Below are positions 1-8,424 of a stretch of DNA of 40,291 bases, in pieces. The notes below the pieces were generated by a model. That model made no database searches. It saw only the letters and a list, made by a program, of their open reading frames with translations, and had not been told where the DNA came from. The first letter of the stretch is position 1. The number at the start of each line of letters is the position of its first letter. The DNA comes from Deferribacteraceae bacterium UBA1873 (GTDB taxonomy: Bacteria; Chrysiogenota; Deferribacteres; Deferribacterales; Flexistipitaceae). A program made the translations under genes and the position numbers. Where the stretch lies: positions 11,956-52,246 of the forward strand of contig DDHP01000086.1 of assembly GCA_002338145.1 (NCBI GenBank), given 5' to 3'.

Positions 1-45
1 GATGTGTTCCACATCTTTATCAGCTCTTCAAGCCAGTGCTGGTTG
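1..45. other. Unassigned window edge
   Basis: Nothing can be assigned here. The first 15 bases form a short perfect hairpin (GATGTG-TTC-CACATC). Both strands have a short open frame running off the window edge, but neither is long enough to recognise. It could be the end of a neighbouring gene or its terminator. Confidence 0.3.
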
Positions 46-76
46 AAATAAAAAAGCCACCTTTAAAGGCGGCTTT
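46..76 (-). terminator. Intrinsic terminator of the tRNA operon
   Basis: Read on the minus strand, AAAGCCGCC and GGTGGCTTT pair (one G-U) around a TTTAAA centre and are followed by a run of T residues. It lies just after tRNA-Asp, where a terminator for the tRNA transcript is expected. The opposite strand has fewer T residues after the stem, so it acts best leftward. Confidence 0.85.
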
Positions 77-83
77 AAAAAAA

Positions 84-158
84 CGGGGACGACGAGACTC
101 GAACTCGCGACCTCCGGCGTGACAGGCCGGCGTTCTAACCAAACTGAACTACGCCCCC
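84..158 (-). tRNA. tRNA-Asp (GUC)
   Basis: The minus strand folds as a cloverleaf of 75 nt. The acceptor stem is GGGGGCG with CGUCCCC (one G-U), the anticodon stem is CCGGC/GCCGG with a GUC anticodon, and a GUUCGA-type T loop is present. The discriminator is G. The CCA end is not encoded; the next bases are not CCA, so it must be added enzymatically. It is the last of four co-transcribed tRNAs. Confidence 0.95.
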
Positions 159-170
159 AGCTTGTTAAAA

Positions 171-243
171 TGGGCGGTACAAGGATCGAACTTGTGACCC
201 CCGGCTTGTAAGGCCGGTGCTCTCCCAGCTGAGCTAACCGCCC
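171..243 (-). tRNA. tRNA-Val (UAC)
   Basis: This is a 73-nt cloverleaf on the minus strand. The acceptor stem is GGGCGGU/ACCGCCC, the anticodon loop is CUUACAA (anticodon UAC), and the stem is CCGGC/GCCGG. The discriminator is A and CCA is not encoded. It lies 12 nt upstream of tRNA-Asp in the same transcript. Confidence 0.95.
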
Positions 244-284
244 GATAATATTTTTCCTGCAATAGCTTCAAGCAGGTTGTAAAG

Positions 285-359
<75 letters not shown>

Positions 360-372
360 ATATAGCAAACAA

Positions 373-445
373 TGAGCCGTGTAGGGATCGAACCTACGAC
401 CCGCTGCTTAAAAGGCAGCTGCTCTACCTACTGAGCTAACGGCTC
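373..445 (-). tRNA. tRNA-Lys (UUU)
   Basis: This is a 73-nt cloverleaf on the minus strand. The acceptor stem is GAGCCGU/ACGGCUC, and the anticodon loop CUUUUAA gives UUU. The discriminator is A with no encoded CCA. It is the first gene of the four-tRNA transcript, about 60 nt downstream of the promoter at 506-534. Confidence 0.95.
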
Positions 446-505
446 ATTAACTTTCAAACTTCCTGTAAAAGGGCGTTTGCGGTGCTCCTTAACGACAGGA
501 AGCAA

Positions 506-534
506 TTTATAACAAAACAGCTATTCGTTGTCAA
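506..534 (-). promoter_or_regulatory. Sigma-70-type promoter of the tRNA operon
   Basis: On the minus strand, TTGACA (529-534) is followed by a 17-bp spacer and TATAAA (506-511), close to consensus. It sits between the end of purA and tRNA-Lys. The leader contains an 8-bp inverted repeat (495-502 with 459-466, ACAGGAAG type) that could fold around the transcript start. Confidence 0.88.
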
Positions 535-544
535 CTAGTTTTTT

Positions 545-1831
545 CTAAAAAATTTCATTGATTAAAATTGTTTCTTCTCTGTCTGTCCCCACCGATATCA
601 GAGCGTATTTTATACCAAGATAGTCTTTGATATATTCAACATATGCTTTTGCATTTTCAGGCAGTTCATTATAGGTTTTAACCTTTGTTATATCTTCCTT
701 CCACCCTTTAAATGTTTTATATACCGGTTTACAGTGTTCCAGAATCTTTATTTCAGGCGGGAACGTGTCATAAACCTTTCCTTCATATTCATATCCAGTG
801 CACACGCGGATTTCATCCATACCTGATAAAACATCAAGTTTGGTAAGAGCAATGTACTTTATCCCGCTGAGAAGTTTTGAATATCTCATCGCAATAAGGT
901 CAAGCCAACCACACCTTCTCGGTCTTCCGGTTGTAGCTCCGTATTCACTTCCGGCTTCTCTCAGCTTTTCACCTTCTTCTCCATGAAGCTCCGAGGGAAA
1001 AGGGCCGCTTCCCACACGGGTGGTATAAGCTTTCATAACACCCACTACGTTTGTGAGATGAAGAGGAGACAAGCCTGTGCCTGTAAATGCCCCTCCTGCA
1101 GTTGGGTTGCTGGAAGTTACAAATGGATAAGTGCCATGATCCACATCCAGCAATGTCCCCTGGGCACCTTCCAGCATAATTTTTTTATTTGATTCGGATA
1201 GTTCATTTATAAGATAGCTGGTTTCACTTACATATGGTTTTAGAATTTCAGCATATTTACGAAAATCACTGTAAATTTTTTCCGGATCCAATGCATCAAG
1301 ACCATGAATTTTTGTGGCTATTTCATTTACTTCTGTAACATTTTGAAAAATCTTTTCCTTCAAAACATTTTCGTCATAAAGATCACAAACTCTTATCCCG
1401 ACTCTGTTCATTTTATCGGCGTAGGCAGGACCTATACCTCTACCTGTTGTGCCTATTTTTTTACTGCCTTTTTTAGCTTCTGAATGTTTGTCAAAAAGCT
1501 TATGGTAGGGCATTATTAAATGAGCTCTTTTGCTTAAAAACAACCTGTTGTCAAATTCTATACCACGCTTTTTCAAATCATCAATTTCTTCTATCAATGC
1601 TTCAGGATCAACAACAACTCCGTTACCTATGATGTTTTGTTTGTCTCTATGCATTATACCGGACGGAACAAGATGAAGTATATACTTTTCACCTTTAATA
1701 ACCACAGTGTGACCGGCATTGTGTCCCCCGGAGAATCTCACTACGACATCCGCCTGTTCAGTATAAATATCAACAACCTTTCCTTTTCCTTCATCGCCCC
1801 ACTGGGCTCCCAAAATTAATGTAGTACTCAT
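545..1831 (-). CDS. purA: Adenylosuccinate synthetase PurA
   Basis: Cytoplasmic enzyme joining IMP and aspartate with GTP hydrolysis to give adenylosuccinate, the first committed step of AMP synthesis. The 428 residues match the usual family length. The N-terminal GDEGKGK glycine-rich GTP loop (about residues 12-18), the GHNAGHT segment with the catalytic His, TTGRGIGPAYADK and the TTGRPRRCGWLD segment are all visible. The start follows a GTGAGG-like ribosome site. It begins 10 bp after hisZ and appears to be the last gene of the aminotransferase-hisZ-purA operon. No strong terminator is visible after it; the tRNA promoter follows directly. Confidence 0.98.
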   Translation of the reverse strand: MSTTLILGAQWGDEGKGKVVDIYTEQADVVVRFSGGHNAGHTVVIKGEKYILHLVPSGIMHRDKQNIIGNGVVVDPEALIEEIDDLKKRGIEFDNRLFLSKRAHLIMPYHKLFDKHSEAKKGSKKIGTTGRGIGPAYADKMNRVGIRVCDLYDENVLKEKIFQNVTEVNEIATKIHGLDALDPEKIYSDFRKYAEILKPYVSETSYLINELSESNKKIMLEGAQGTLLDVDHGTYPFVTSSNPTAGGAFTGTGLSPLHLTNVVGVMKAYTTRVGSGPFPSELHGEEGEKLREAGSEYGATTGRPRRCGWLDLIAMRYSKLLSGIKYIALTKLDVLSGMDEIRVCTGYEYEGKVYDTFPPEIKILEHCKPVYKTFKGWKEDITKVKTYNELPENAKAYVEYIKDYLGIKYALISVGTDREETILINEIF

Positions 1832-1841
1832 AAGTTAAACC

Positions 1842-2954
1842 TCACATTATAATGTTTTTGAATCTGTATCTGTTCTTTAACTGCACTATATTGTTATCAT
1901 TTTCAGTCCAGAAAACTTTATTGCCTTCATTGCGCAACTTTTCAGCTTTGAAAAAATTGTCCCGGCCTACAATAAGGTAATCGTATAACTCTGCGTTGGA
2001 GTCGTAGCGGTATAAAGGTAAAATTTCTTCGATATTATAAGCTAATCCACACGCTGTCATGTTTTGCCCGAAATTATTCATTAAGGAATCATATCTGCCT
2101 CCGCTACCCAATACAGAGCCAGTGGTATAGTTTATTATATCTATATTCATGCCTGTGTAGTATCCGGCACCCTTTGTTTCTCCTATATCAAAGATAATGG
2201 AATTTCTTAGAGATTCAACTTCTTGAGCTAACGAATAAATTTTTTTCAGATAGCTGACTCTTTCAGATAAATTTTTATCAAACATACATTTGCTGTACAA
2301 CTCATCCAGTATATCGCAGCCTCCGAAGGCCAAAGGAAGATAGTTCAGCAGAAGGGAAAGCTCTTTGGAAAAATTTGCTTCTTTTGTAAAATGTTTTATT
2401 TTATCTAAATTTTTTTCTGTCAGAAGCTTGATATATTCTTCGCTTTCGGACGCAATTGTTGTAAGCAACTGGATAAAATGCTGATCACCAATGACAATTT
2501 TGTAATCAGAAACACCAAGTTCTTTCATTGTTGCAGATGCAATACTTAAAAGTTCCAGGTCTCCGTAAAGCTCGCTGCTGCCGAAGTTTTCGAAACCCAC
2601 CTGGTATTTTTCCGACTTAAGGCCCTTGTCTAAATTTACATTTCTAAAAACCCGACCTTTATACTGTAATCTTAAAGGTGTTGGATAATTTCTCATGTAA
2701 GTGGATACCATCCTGCAAACCTGAGGGGTAAAATCAGGTCTTAAGACCATAGATTTGCCGGAATTTCTGTCAATAAAACGGATTATGTTTTCATCTCTGA
2801 AATCCCATGTGGTGTATTTTAATATTTCATAATATTCATACAGTGGAAGAAAAATTTCAGAATAGCCATAGTTTGCCAATGTTGTCTGGATTTTGTTAAT
2901 AAGGCTGTTTGTTTTTTTGGCCCGTTCTGGAACGTGACTTTTATGTGTTGTCAT
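1842..2954 (-). CDS. hisZ: ATP phosphoribosyltransferase regulatory subunit HisZ
   Basis: A class II aminoacyl-tRNA-synthetase-like (HisRS-like) paralogue of 370 residues. In the family it pairs with short-form HisG to catalyse and regulate the first step of histidine synthesis. The motif 2 region (VLRPDFTPQVCRMV, near residues 71-84, then LRLQYKGRVFRN) and a motif 3-like GSGGRYDSL are visible. The C-terminal anticodon-binding domain of true HisRS is missing and the length fits HisZ. Genuine histidyl-tRNA synthetase is therefore unlikely. hisG is not in this window. It lies 8 bp after the aminotransferase and 10 bp before purA, which supports one operon. Confidence 0.88.
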   Translation of the reverse strand: MTTHKSHVPERAKKTNSLINKIQTTLANYGYSEIFLPLYEYYEILKYTTWDFRDENIIRFIDRNSGKSMVLRPDFTPQVCRMVSTYMRNYPTPLRLQYKGRVFRNVNLDKGLKSEKYQVGFENFGSSELYGDLELLSIASATMKELGVSDYKIVIGDQHFIQLLTTIASESEEYIKLLTEKNLDKIKHFTKEANFSKELSLLLNYLPLAFGGCDILDELYSKCMFDKNLSERVSYLKKIYSLAQEVESLRNSIIFDIGETKGAGYYTGMNIDIINYTTGSVLGSGGRYDSLMNNFGQNMTACGLAYNIEEILPLYRYDSNAELYDYLIVGRDNFFKAEKLRNEGNKVFWTENDNNIVQLKNRYRFKNIIM

Positions 2955-2962
2955 ATAATATC

Positions 2963-4108
2963 CTATAAATATTCTAACATAAATTCTTCCGCGGCAGCTA
3001 CACCTTTACCCATTTCTATATCCAAACCGGCTTTTTTAATACCCATTTCAAAAGCACTAATGGCAATGATTGTGTCAAAAAAATCGTGATAACCGAGATG
3101 GGAAATTCTCACAATTTTGCCTTTGAGATGATTCTGTCCCCCGGCAAAAGTGATACCGTTTTCCTCTCTCATTGATTTAACAAACGCTTGTCCGTCAAAA
3201 TTTTCCGGCATAATAATGCCTGTGGCTGCATTGGAGGGTAAGTCCTTGGCCAGCAATTGAAAACCGAGTGCTTTGACTGCTGCGCGTGTGGCTTCAGCAC
3301 AGATATAGTGCCTTTTGTAGACATTTTGCAAACCTTCTTTTTCCATAATACCTAAAGCTTTTCTCAACCCGATTATAAGACTTACTGCAGGTGTATAGGC
3401 TGTTGTATTCTGGGTTTGAGCTTTTCTTTCTTTCTGTAAATCAAGATAAAATTTAGGTGTTGAAGATTTTTCTACAAATTTCCATGCTTTTTCAGAGAGT
3501 GCAACAAAAGCAAGGCCCGGAGGCAGCATGAAAGCTTTCTGTGAGCCTGTTACTAAAATATCTATTCCCCACTCATCCATTTCTGTTTCATATACACCTA
3601 CGGATGTTATCCCGTCTACAACAAATATTGTGTTATCTCTCAGATTTACTATTTCAGCTATCTCTTTTATCGGATGGAGAACAGTAGTGGAAGTTTCACT
3701 TGCCTGCACAAATACACCCTTAATTTCAGGGTTTGATATTAATTTTTCCTCTACCTGTGCTGCAGTAACTGATCTGCCCCATTCAAGTTCGATACTGTCT
3801 ACTTCTATATTAAAGCTTTTTGCTATATCAATCCATCTTTTTCCAAATTTACCGGCGTTTACAACTAATATTTTATCCCCGGGATTCATTGTGTTGGAGA
3901 TAGCGGCTTCCATTCCTGCAGTGCCACTGCCAGCAAGTATTAAAATATCATTTTTTGTCCCGAATAGAGGTTTGATTTTTTTTCTGACATCCTCAAAAAT
4001 TTCAGAAAACTCCGCAGTTCTGTGATGTATCATGGGCTTTGCCATTTCCAACAGCACTTCTTCAGGAACGGGAGTGGGCCCTGGGGAGAGCAAATATTTT
4101 TTTAGCAT
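2963..4108 (-). CDS. Class V PLP aminotransferase (alanine-glyoxylate / serine-pyruvate type)
   Basis: A 381-residue fold-type I PLP enzyme of the family that includes alanine-glyoxylate transaminase, serine-glyoxylate transaminase and PucG. Visible features are the N-terminal LSPGPTPVP signature, the HHRT segment, the cofactor loop SGTAGMEAA, the VVDGITSVG region carrying the PLP-pyridine Asp, and the Schiff-base Lys191 in TGSQKAFMLPPG. The frame stays open 59 codons upstream. The start at 4108 is chosen because GAGGTGG lies just before it and a consensus promoter (4146-4174) sits inside the upstream extension. It heads the operon with hisZ and purA. The exact amino donor cannot be told from sequence. 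Confidence 0.87.
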   Translation of the reverse strand: MLKKYLLSPGPTPVPEEVLLEMAKPMIHHRTAEFSEIFEDVRKKIKPLFGTKNDILILAGSGTAGMEAAISNTMNPGDKILVVNAGKFGKRWIDIAKSFNIEVDSIELEWGRSVTAAQVEEKLISNPEIKGVFVQASETSTTVLHPIKEIAEIVNLRDNTIFVVDGITSVGVYETEMDEWGIDILVTGSQKAFMLPPGLAFVALSEKAWKFVEKSSTPKFYLDLQKERKAQTQNTTAYTPAVSLIIGLRKALGIMEKEGLQNVYKRHYICAEATRAAVKALGFQLLAKDLPSNAATGIIMPENFDGQAFVKSMREENGITFAGGQNHLKGKIVRISHLGYHDFFDTIIAISAFEMGIKKAGLDIEMGKGVAAAEEFMLEYL

Positions 4109-4145
4109 TGTCCACCTCAATGGATGTAATAAACGAGTGCAAGTA

Positions 4146-4174
4146 TTAATACCAAGCTTACCTGCAGGTGTCAA
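4146..4174 (-). promoter_or_regulatory. Promoter of the aminotransferase-hisZ-purA operon
   Basis: On the minus strand, TTGACA (4169-4174), a 17-bp spacer and TATTAA (4146-4151). Transcription would begin near 4139, giving a leader of about 30 nt to the ATG at 4108. It decides the start of the aminotransferase, because the longer open frame would begin upstream of the promoter. Confidence 0.8.
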
Positions 4175-4360
4175 GAAAACGTTATGTTTATACTTTAATA
4201 ATAGATTATAGGTGGTGCATGGTGGAGACAATGGAATTCTTTGGCTGAAAAGCTGATGACTCATCTCTTGAAATTTAAAAAACACGATATGCCTCAGGGA
4301 AGTTGAACAAAAAAGAGTATGAGCGGATGAAAAATTAATTTAGCTGATTTTTTTGTTTAC

Positions 4361-4389
4361 TTGTTTATCCAAATAATACAAATTACATA
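4361..4389 (+). promoter_or_regulatory. Putative promoter of the kinase-regulator-argH operon
   Basis: TTGTTT (4361-4366), a 17-bp spacer and TACATA (4384-4389) place the transcript start about at the ATG (4394). There is no ribosome binding site before that ATG, so a leaderless message is possible. The promoter match is moderate. Confidence 0.42.
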
Positions 4390-4393
4390 AATT

Positions 4394-5719
4394 ATGGGCA
4401 GATACTCCAGACATTTAAAAATTGTTTTGCTGATTGCCATTATCCTAACCGTTACCACTGTGATTCTTAGCGTTTCCTCTTCACTGCAGTCTTTGAAACG
4501 TTATAAAGAAAACCTTGTGGATTTTTCAGAGTTTGTGATGAGGTCCTTTGAGTCTGGAAATCGCGCATTTATGATGAATGAACAGTTTTCCAGAAGAACT
4601 ATTGAGCAGTTTGCCCAGGATATTTCAAAGCAACAAATAATAGAAGATATCGTCGTTTACTCAGCATCCGGAGAGATTGTTTTAAGTGTCGGTGATCGGA
4701 AGTCTTCGTCCTATCAAGGATTACTTGGCAGACGTTCAGATGACATTGATATGGTTGAGATGGAGGATTCGTTTTTTCTGTTTAAAAGGTTTAATCCCTT
4801 TGCCGGTATGCCTATGGGCCGTATGGGTGGGCATATGATGGGTGAGGGGATGATGCATATGTGGAATAATGATGATGGCTATTCAGAAGATTATTATATA
4901 GGTATCTTACTGAATAAAAGTGAATATTCCTCAATACTGCATAAGTCGATTGTTGATGTCTCGCAGGTGATTATCCTGGGATTTTTGCTTGTAATTATTT
5001 TCTTTTACAGTGTCAGAATTATCGGGGAGTATGAGAGAAAAAACAGGCAGTTACAGATAGTGGAAAGGGAAGCTGAAATCGGCAAGTTTGCCAATGTCCT
5101 GGCGCATGAAATAAAAAATCCTTTAAGTTCCATGCGGGGTTTAGTGAGGTTCTCCGCCAATAAAACGGAAAATGTTGAAATTGCTGAATATTTAAACAGT
5201 GCTGTGGAGGAAATCGACAGGCTGAATAAGATTGTGAATGATTTTCTTAGCTATGGCAGGGAAATGAATGTGAATTTCAGCAGTGAGGATATAATAGATT
5301 TGCTTAACCATACATTAAGTTTATTGAAACATGATATAGAAGACAAAAATATCGATATTGTAATGGAAGGAAGTACATTTGCAGTTTTTGCTGATAAAGA
5401 CAAACTTCTCCAGGCAGTAATGAATATTCTCCTAAATGCGGTGCAGGCTTCTCCTGAAAATGACAAAATATCTATCCTTATGAACAGTAAGGAAAAAAGT
5501 GTAGTTGTAAAAAACAATGTAACAGAAAAAAAGGAGCTGGATAAAGACAAGTTGTTTGAGCCTTTTTATACTAATAAAGCAAAAGGATCTGGCTTGGGAA
5601 TGGCTATTGCCAAAAAAATAATGATGTTGCATTATAGTAATATCTATGTGAAAAGTACACAACCGTTTGTGGTTGAACTGAACTTTTCAAATCAGAAATC
5701 AAAGGATATACTAAAATGA
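4394..5719 (+). CDS. Membrane sensor histidine kinase with Met/His-rich periplasmic loop
   Basis: A 441-residue NtrB/ZraS-like histidine kinase. It has an N-terminal membrane helix (about 9-27), an extracytoplasmic sensor region (about 30-188), a second helix (about 191-210), then a HisKA domain with the phosphoacceptor His238 in LAHEIKNPLSSM. The ATPase domain has an N box (N344, N348), an F box (FEPFYTNK) and a G2 box (GSGLGMAIA, 398-406). The loop at 139-156 holds nine Met and two His in 18 residues, suggesting a soft-metal (Cu or Zn) sensor; this is inference. The G1 box (normally DxGxG) is absent, replaced by KNNVTEKK. It overlaps its regulator by ATGA. No ribosome binding site precedes the ATG. 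Confidence 0.9.
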   Translation: MGRYSRHLKIVLLIAIILTVTTVILSVSSSLQSLKRYKENLVDFSEFVMRSFESGNRAFMMNEQFSRRTIEQFAQDISKQQIIEDIVVYSASGEIVLSVGDRKSSSYQGLLGRRSDDIDMVEMEDSFFLFKRFNPFAGMPMGRMGGHMMGEGMMHMWNNDDGYSEDYYIGILLNKSEYSSILHKSIVDVSQVIILGFLLVIIFFYSVRIIGEYERKNRQLQIVEREAEIGKFANVLAHEIKNPLSSMRGLVRFSANKTENVEIAEYLNSAVEEIDRLNKIVNDFLSYGREMNVNFSSEDIIDLLNHTLSLLKHDIEDKNIDIVMEGSTFAVFADKDKLLQAVMNILLNAVQASPENDKISILMNSKEKSVVVKNNVTEKKELDKDKLFEPFYTNKAKGSGLGMAIAKKIMMLHYSNIYVKSTQPFVVELNFSNQKSKDILK

Positions 5720-7044
5720 GCAGGAAGATTCTTGTTGTTGATGATGAGAAAAACCATAGGCTGATGCTGAAAATTCATTTGCAGGAAGCGGGTTATGATG
5801 TTTATGAAGCCTCTAACGGGATAGAAGCTCTGGAAGTAATTGATGAAAATCATGTTGACCTGATTTTGCTTGATATAAAAATGGATTTGATGGATGGCTT
5901 TACCTTTTTATCTCATGCTAAACAAAAAGGTGCAGAAGGGATTCCGGTAATAGTTATTACTGCATATTCTAATGTAAAAACTGCTGTCAAAGCTATGAAA
6001 TTGGGTGCTGTTGATTTTATTTCCAAGCCGGTTAATACTGATGCATTGATAGAGTATGTTGAAGCAAATTTACAGGAGGCTTCCTCTGACGGAAAGGCCA
6101 CCGGCGGAAAGCAGGTGCTAAAGGATTATAAATTTGACGGTGTTTATTCTGAGGAAGGTCTGGGAAGTATTATTGAAATGCTGAAGATGGTGGCACCTAC
6201 CGATGCCACTGTTCTCATCACCGGAGAATCGGGAACAGGGAAGGAATTGGTTGCCAAATCAATTCACGATAATTCCAACAGAAAAAACGGCCCATTTCTT
6301 GCTGTGAACTGTGCTGCACTTAATGAAAATCTTATTGAAAGTGAAATGTTTGGACATGAGAAAGGAGCATTCACCGGAGCAACTTCCCTGAAAAAAGGTA
6401 AGTTTGAGTTGGCGGATAAGGGTACTCTTTTTTTGGACGAAGTGGCAGAGCTGCCAGTGGTAACGCAGGCTAAGCTGCTAAGAGGCATACAGGAAAAAGT
6501 CTTTGAAAGGGTCGGAGGGGAAAAGAGTTTAAAATCTGATGTCAGGATAATTGCAGCGACTAACAAGGATTTACAACAAATGGTTGACAATGGCGATTTC
6601 AGGGAGGACCTTTTTTTCCGGCTAAATGTATTCCCTGTGAAATTACCTCCGCTTCGGGAAAGAAAATCTGAAATTCCTATGCTTGTGGAGTATTTTATAA
6701 AAAAATATTCCCATTCCTTCAATAAGTATGTAAAAGGCTATACCAGAGATTATATGGATAAATTATTGAAGTTCAGTTTTCCAGGTAATATAAGGGAGCT
6801 ATCAAACCTGGTGGAAAGAAGTATTATTCTCTGCAATTCTGATATGTTGGAGGCTGCTCATCTGCCAGAGCCAGATACTAATACGGCAAAAAATAAAAGT
6901 ATGGATATAAAGGATAATGAGCGAATGCTGATTTTGAAGGCTTTAAAGCAAACAGATTATAACAAAACCAAAGCAGCTGAAATCCTGGGTGTATCCAGGA
7001 GAACCCTTCATAATAAAATAAAAGAATATGAATTAGAGGTGTGA
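5716..7044 (+). CDS. Sigma-54-dependent NtrC-family response regulator
   Basis: A 442-residue activator with three domains. The receiver (1-120) has the acidic pocket (VVDDE), phosphoacceptor Asp53 in LLLDIKMD and Lys104 in ISKPV. The AAA+ domain (about 140-370) has Walker A GESGTGKE (170-177), the sigma-54 contact loop GAFTGA (217-222) and Walker B GTLFLDE. A Fis-type helix-turn-helix lies at the C-terminus (about 410-440, NKTKAAEILGVSRRTLHNK). It would activate sigma-54 promoters when phosphorylated by the overlapping kinase. The pair resembles ZraSR. No obvious sigma-54 target promoter was found in this window, so its targets probably lie elsewhere. Confidence 0.96.
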   Translation: MSRKILVVDDEKNHRLMLKIHLQEAGYDVYEASNGIEALEVIDENHVDLILLDIKMDLMDGFTFLSHAKQKGAEGIPVIVITAYSNVKTAVKAMKLGAVDFISKPVNTDALIEYVEANLQEASSDGKATGGKQVLKDYKFDGVYSEEGLGSIIEMLKMVAPTDATVLITGESGTGKELVAKSIHDNSNRKNGPFLAVNCAALNENLIESEMFGHEKGAFTGATSLKKGKFELADKGTLFLDEVAELPVVTQAKLLRGIQEKVFERVGGEKSLKSDVRIIAATNKDLQQMVDNGDFREDLFFRLNVFPVKLPPLRERKSEIPMLVEYFIKKYSHSFNKYVKGYTRDYMDKLLKFSFPGNIRELSNLVERSIILCNSDMLEAAHLPEPDTNTAKNKSMDIKDNERMLILKALKQTDYNKTKAAEILGVSRRTLHNKIKEYELEV

Positions 7045-7047
7045 GAC

Positions 7048-8424
7048 ATGTCAGAGAAACTTTGGGGAGGCAGATTCAATATGCCAACCCATAAAATGGC
7101 TGAGGAATTTAATGCATCAATACATTTTGACAAACGGTTGTATAAATACGATATAAAGGGAAGCCTAGCTCATGTTTCCATGCTGGCAAAACAGGAGATT
7201 ATTTCCCGAGAAGAAGCGGAAATTATAAAAACAGCGTTACTGGAAGTTGAGAAAGAAATTGAAAACGGTGAGTTTACATATCGTACTGAAGATGAAGATA
7301 TACATATGGCTATCGAAAAACGTCTGCATGAGATAGCGGGACCTGTGGCCGGCAAACTGCACACAGCCCGTAGCCGTAACGATCAGGTGGCTACGGATTT
7401 CAGGATGTTTCTCAGGGATAAAATGGCGGAAATAATGGAGTCTCTAAAAAAGCTTATGAAAGCTATTGTTGATAAATCTGAAAAAGAAATAGATGTGTTA
7501 ATGCCGGGCTATACACATTTGCAGACAGCTCAACCTGTACTTTTTCCCCATTATGCGATGGCATATTTTCAGATGTTTAAACGGGATTATCTGCGTTTTA
7601 TGGACTGCAAACGACGTATAAACGAATGTCCCCTTGGCTCCGGTGCTCTGGCGGGTACCACTTTTGATATTGATAGAGAATATACTTCCGAAAAGCTTGG
7701 TTTTGACCGCCCAACGGAGAACAGCATGGATTCTGTAAGCGACAGGGACTTTGCCCTTGAATTTCTGTCTGCTGCATCTATATGTGGTATGCATTTATCC
7801 AGAATATCTGAGGAAATAATCATTTTCTCAAGTGCCGAATTCGGTTTTATCGATCTCTCCGATGATTTTTGTACAGGCAGCAGTATTATGCCCCAAAAAA
7901 AGAATCCTGATATGGCTGAATTAATACGGGGCAAAACAGGACGATTATACGGCAATATGATAAGTTTGTTTACCACTATGAAAGGGTTGCCGATGGCATA
8001 CAATAAAGATATGCAGGAAGATAAAAAACCGGTTTTTGACAGTGCAGATACACTGGTGTACAGTCTTGAAATTTTTGCTGAAATGTTTTCAAAGATGAAG
8101 TTGAATCCCGCAAAAATGAAAAAGTCTGCAGCTGCAGGTTTTTCCACAGCGACAGATTTAGCCGATTATCTGGTGAGAAAAGGGATGCCTTTTAGACAGG
8201 CACATAATGTAGTGGGCAAAACAGTTGCCTATGCTCTTTCAAAAAACAAAGAGCTGGAAGATCTTACGCTGGATGAACTAAAACAGTTTTCCGATGAAGT
8301 CGATGAGGACATTTTCGCATACATCATGGTTGAAAAATCAGTGGATAGCAGAAACACCGAGGGTGGTACTGCAAAAGACTCGGTAAAAAGACAGATAAAA
8401 TCTGCCAGGGAGTTTATTCGTTGA
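7048..8424 (+). CDS. argH: Argininosuccinate lyase ArgH
   Basis: Cleaves argininosuccinate to arginine and fumarate, the last step of arginine synthesis. The 458 residues are typical. The N-terminal KLWGGRF, the HTARSRNDQVATDFR segment, GYTHLQTAQPV and the superfamily signature with the catalytic Ser loop, GSSIMPQKKNPD, are visible. A GAGGTG ribosome site precedes the ATG, which lies 3 bp after the regulator gene, so argH is co-transcribed with a two-component system. That pairing is unusual and may simply be an operon of convenience. Its stop overlaps the start of the next gene. Confidence 0.98.
   Translation: MSEKLWGGRFNMPTHKMAEEFNASIHFDKRLYKYDIKGSLAHVSMLAKQEIISREEAEIIKTALLEVEKEIENGEFTYRTEDEDIHMAIEKRLHEIAGPVAGKLHTARSRNDQVATDFRMFLRDKMAEIMESLKKLMKAIVDKSEKEIDVLMPGYTHLQTAQPVLFPHYAMAYFQMFKRDYLRFMDCKRRINECPLGSGALAGTTFDIDREYTSEKLGFDRPTENSMDSVSDRDFALEFLSAASICGMHLSRISEEIIIFSSAEFGFIDLSDDFCTGSSIMPQKKNPDMAELIRGKTGRLYGNMISLFTTMKGLPMAYNKDMQEDKKPVFDSADTLVYSLEIFAEMFSKMKLNPAKMKKSAAAGFSTATDLADYLVRKGMPFRQAHNVVGKTVAYALSKNKELEDLTLDELKQFSDEVDEDIFAYIMVEKSVDSRNTEGGTAKDSVKRQIKSAREFIR

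Noticed and set aside
1842..2954. Histidyl-tRNA synthetase
   Set aside because: No anticodon-binding domain, the length is short, and the operon position fits HisZ.
4109..4285. Upstream extension of the aminotransferase frame by 59 codons
   Set aside because: A consensus promoter (4146-4174) lies inside it, a GAGGTGG site precedes the ATG at 4108, and the added residues show no family similarity.
7587..8147. Long antisense open frame within argH
   Set aside because: It lies wholly opposite a clear argH coding sequence and shows no recognisable motif or ribosome site.
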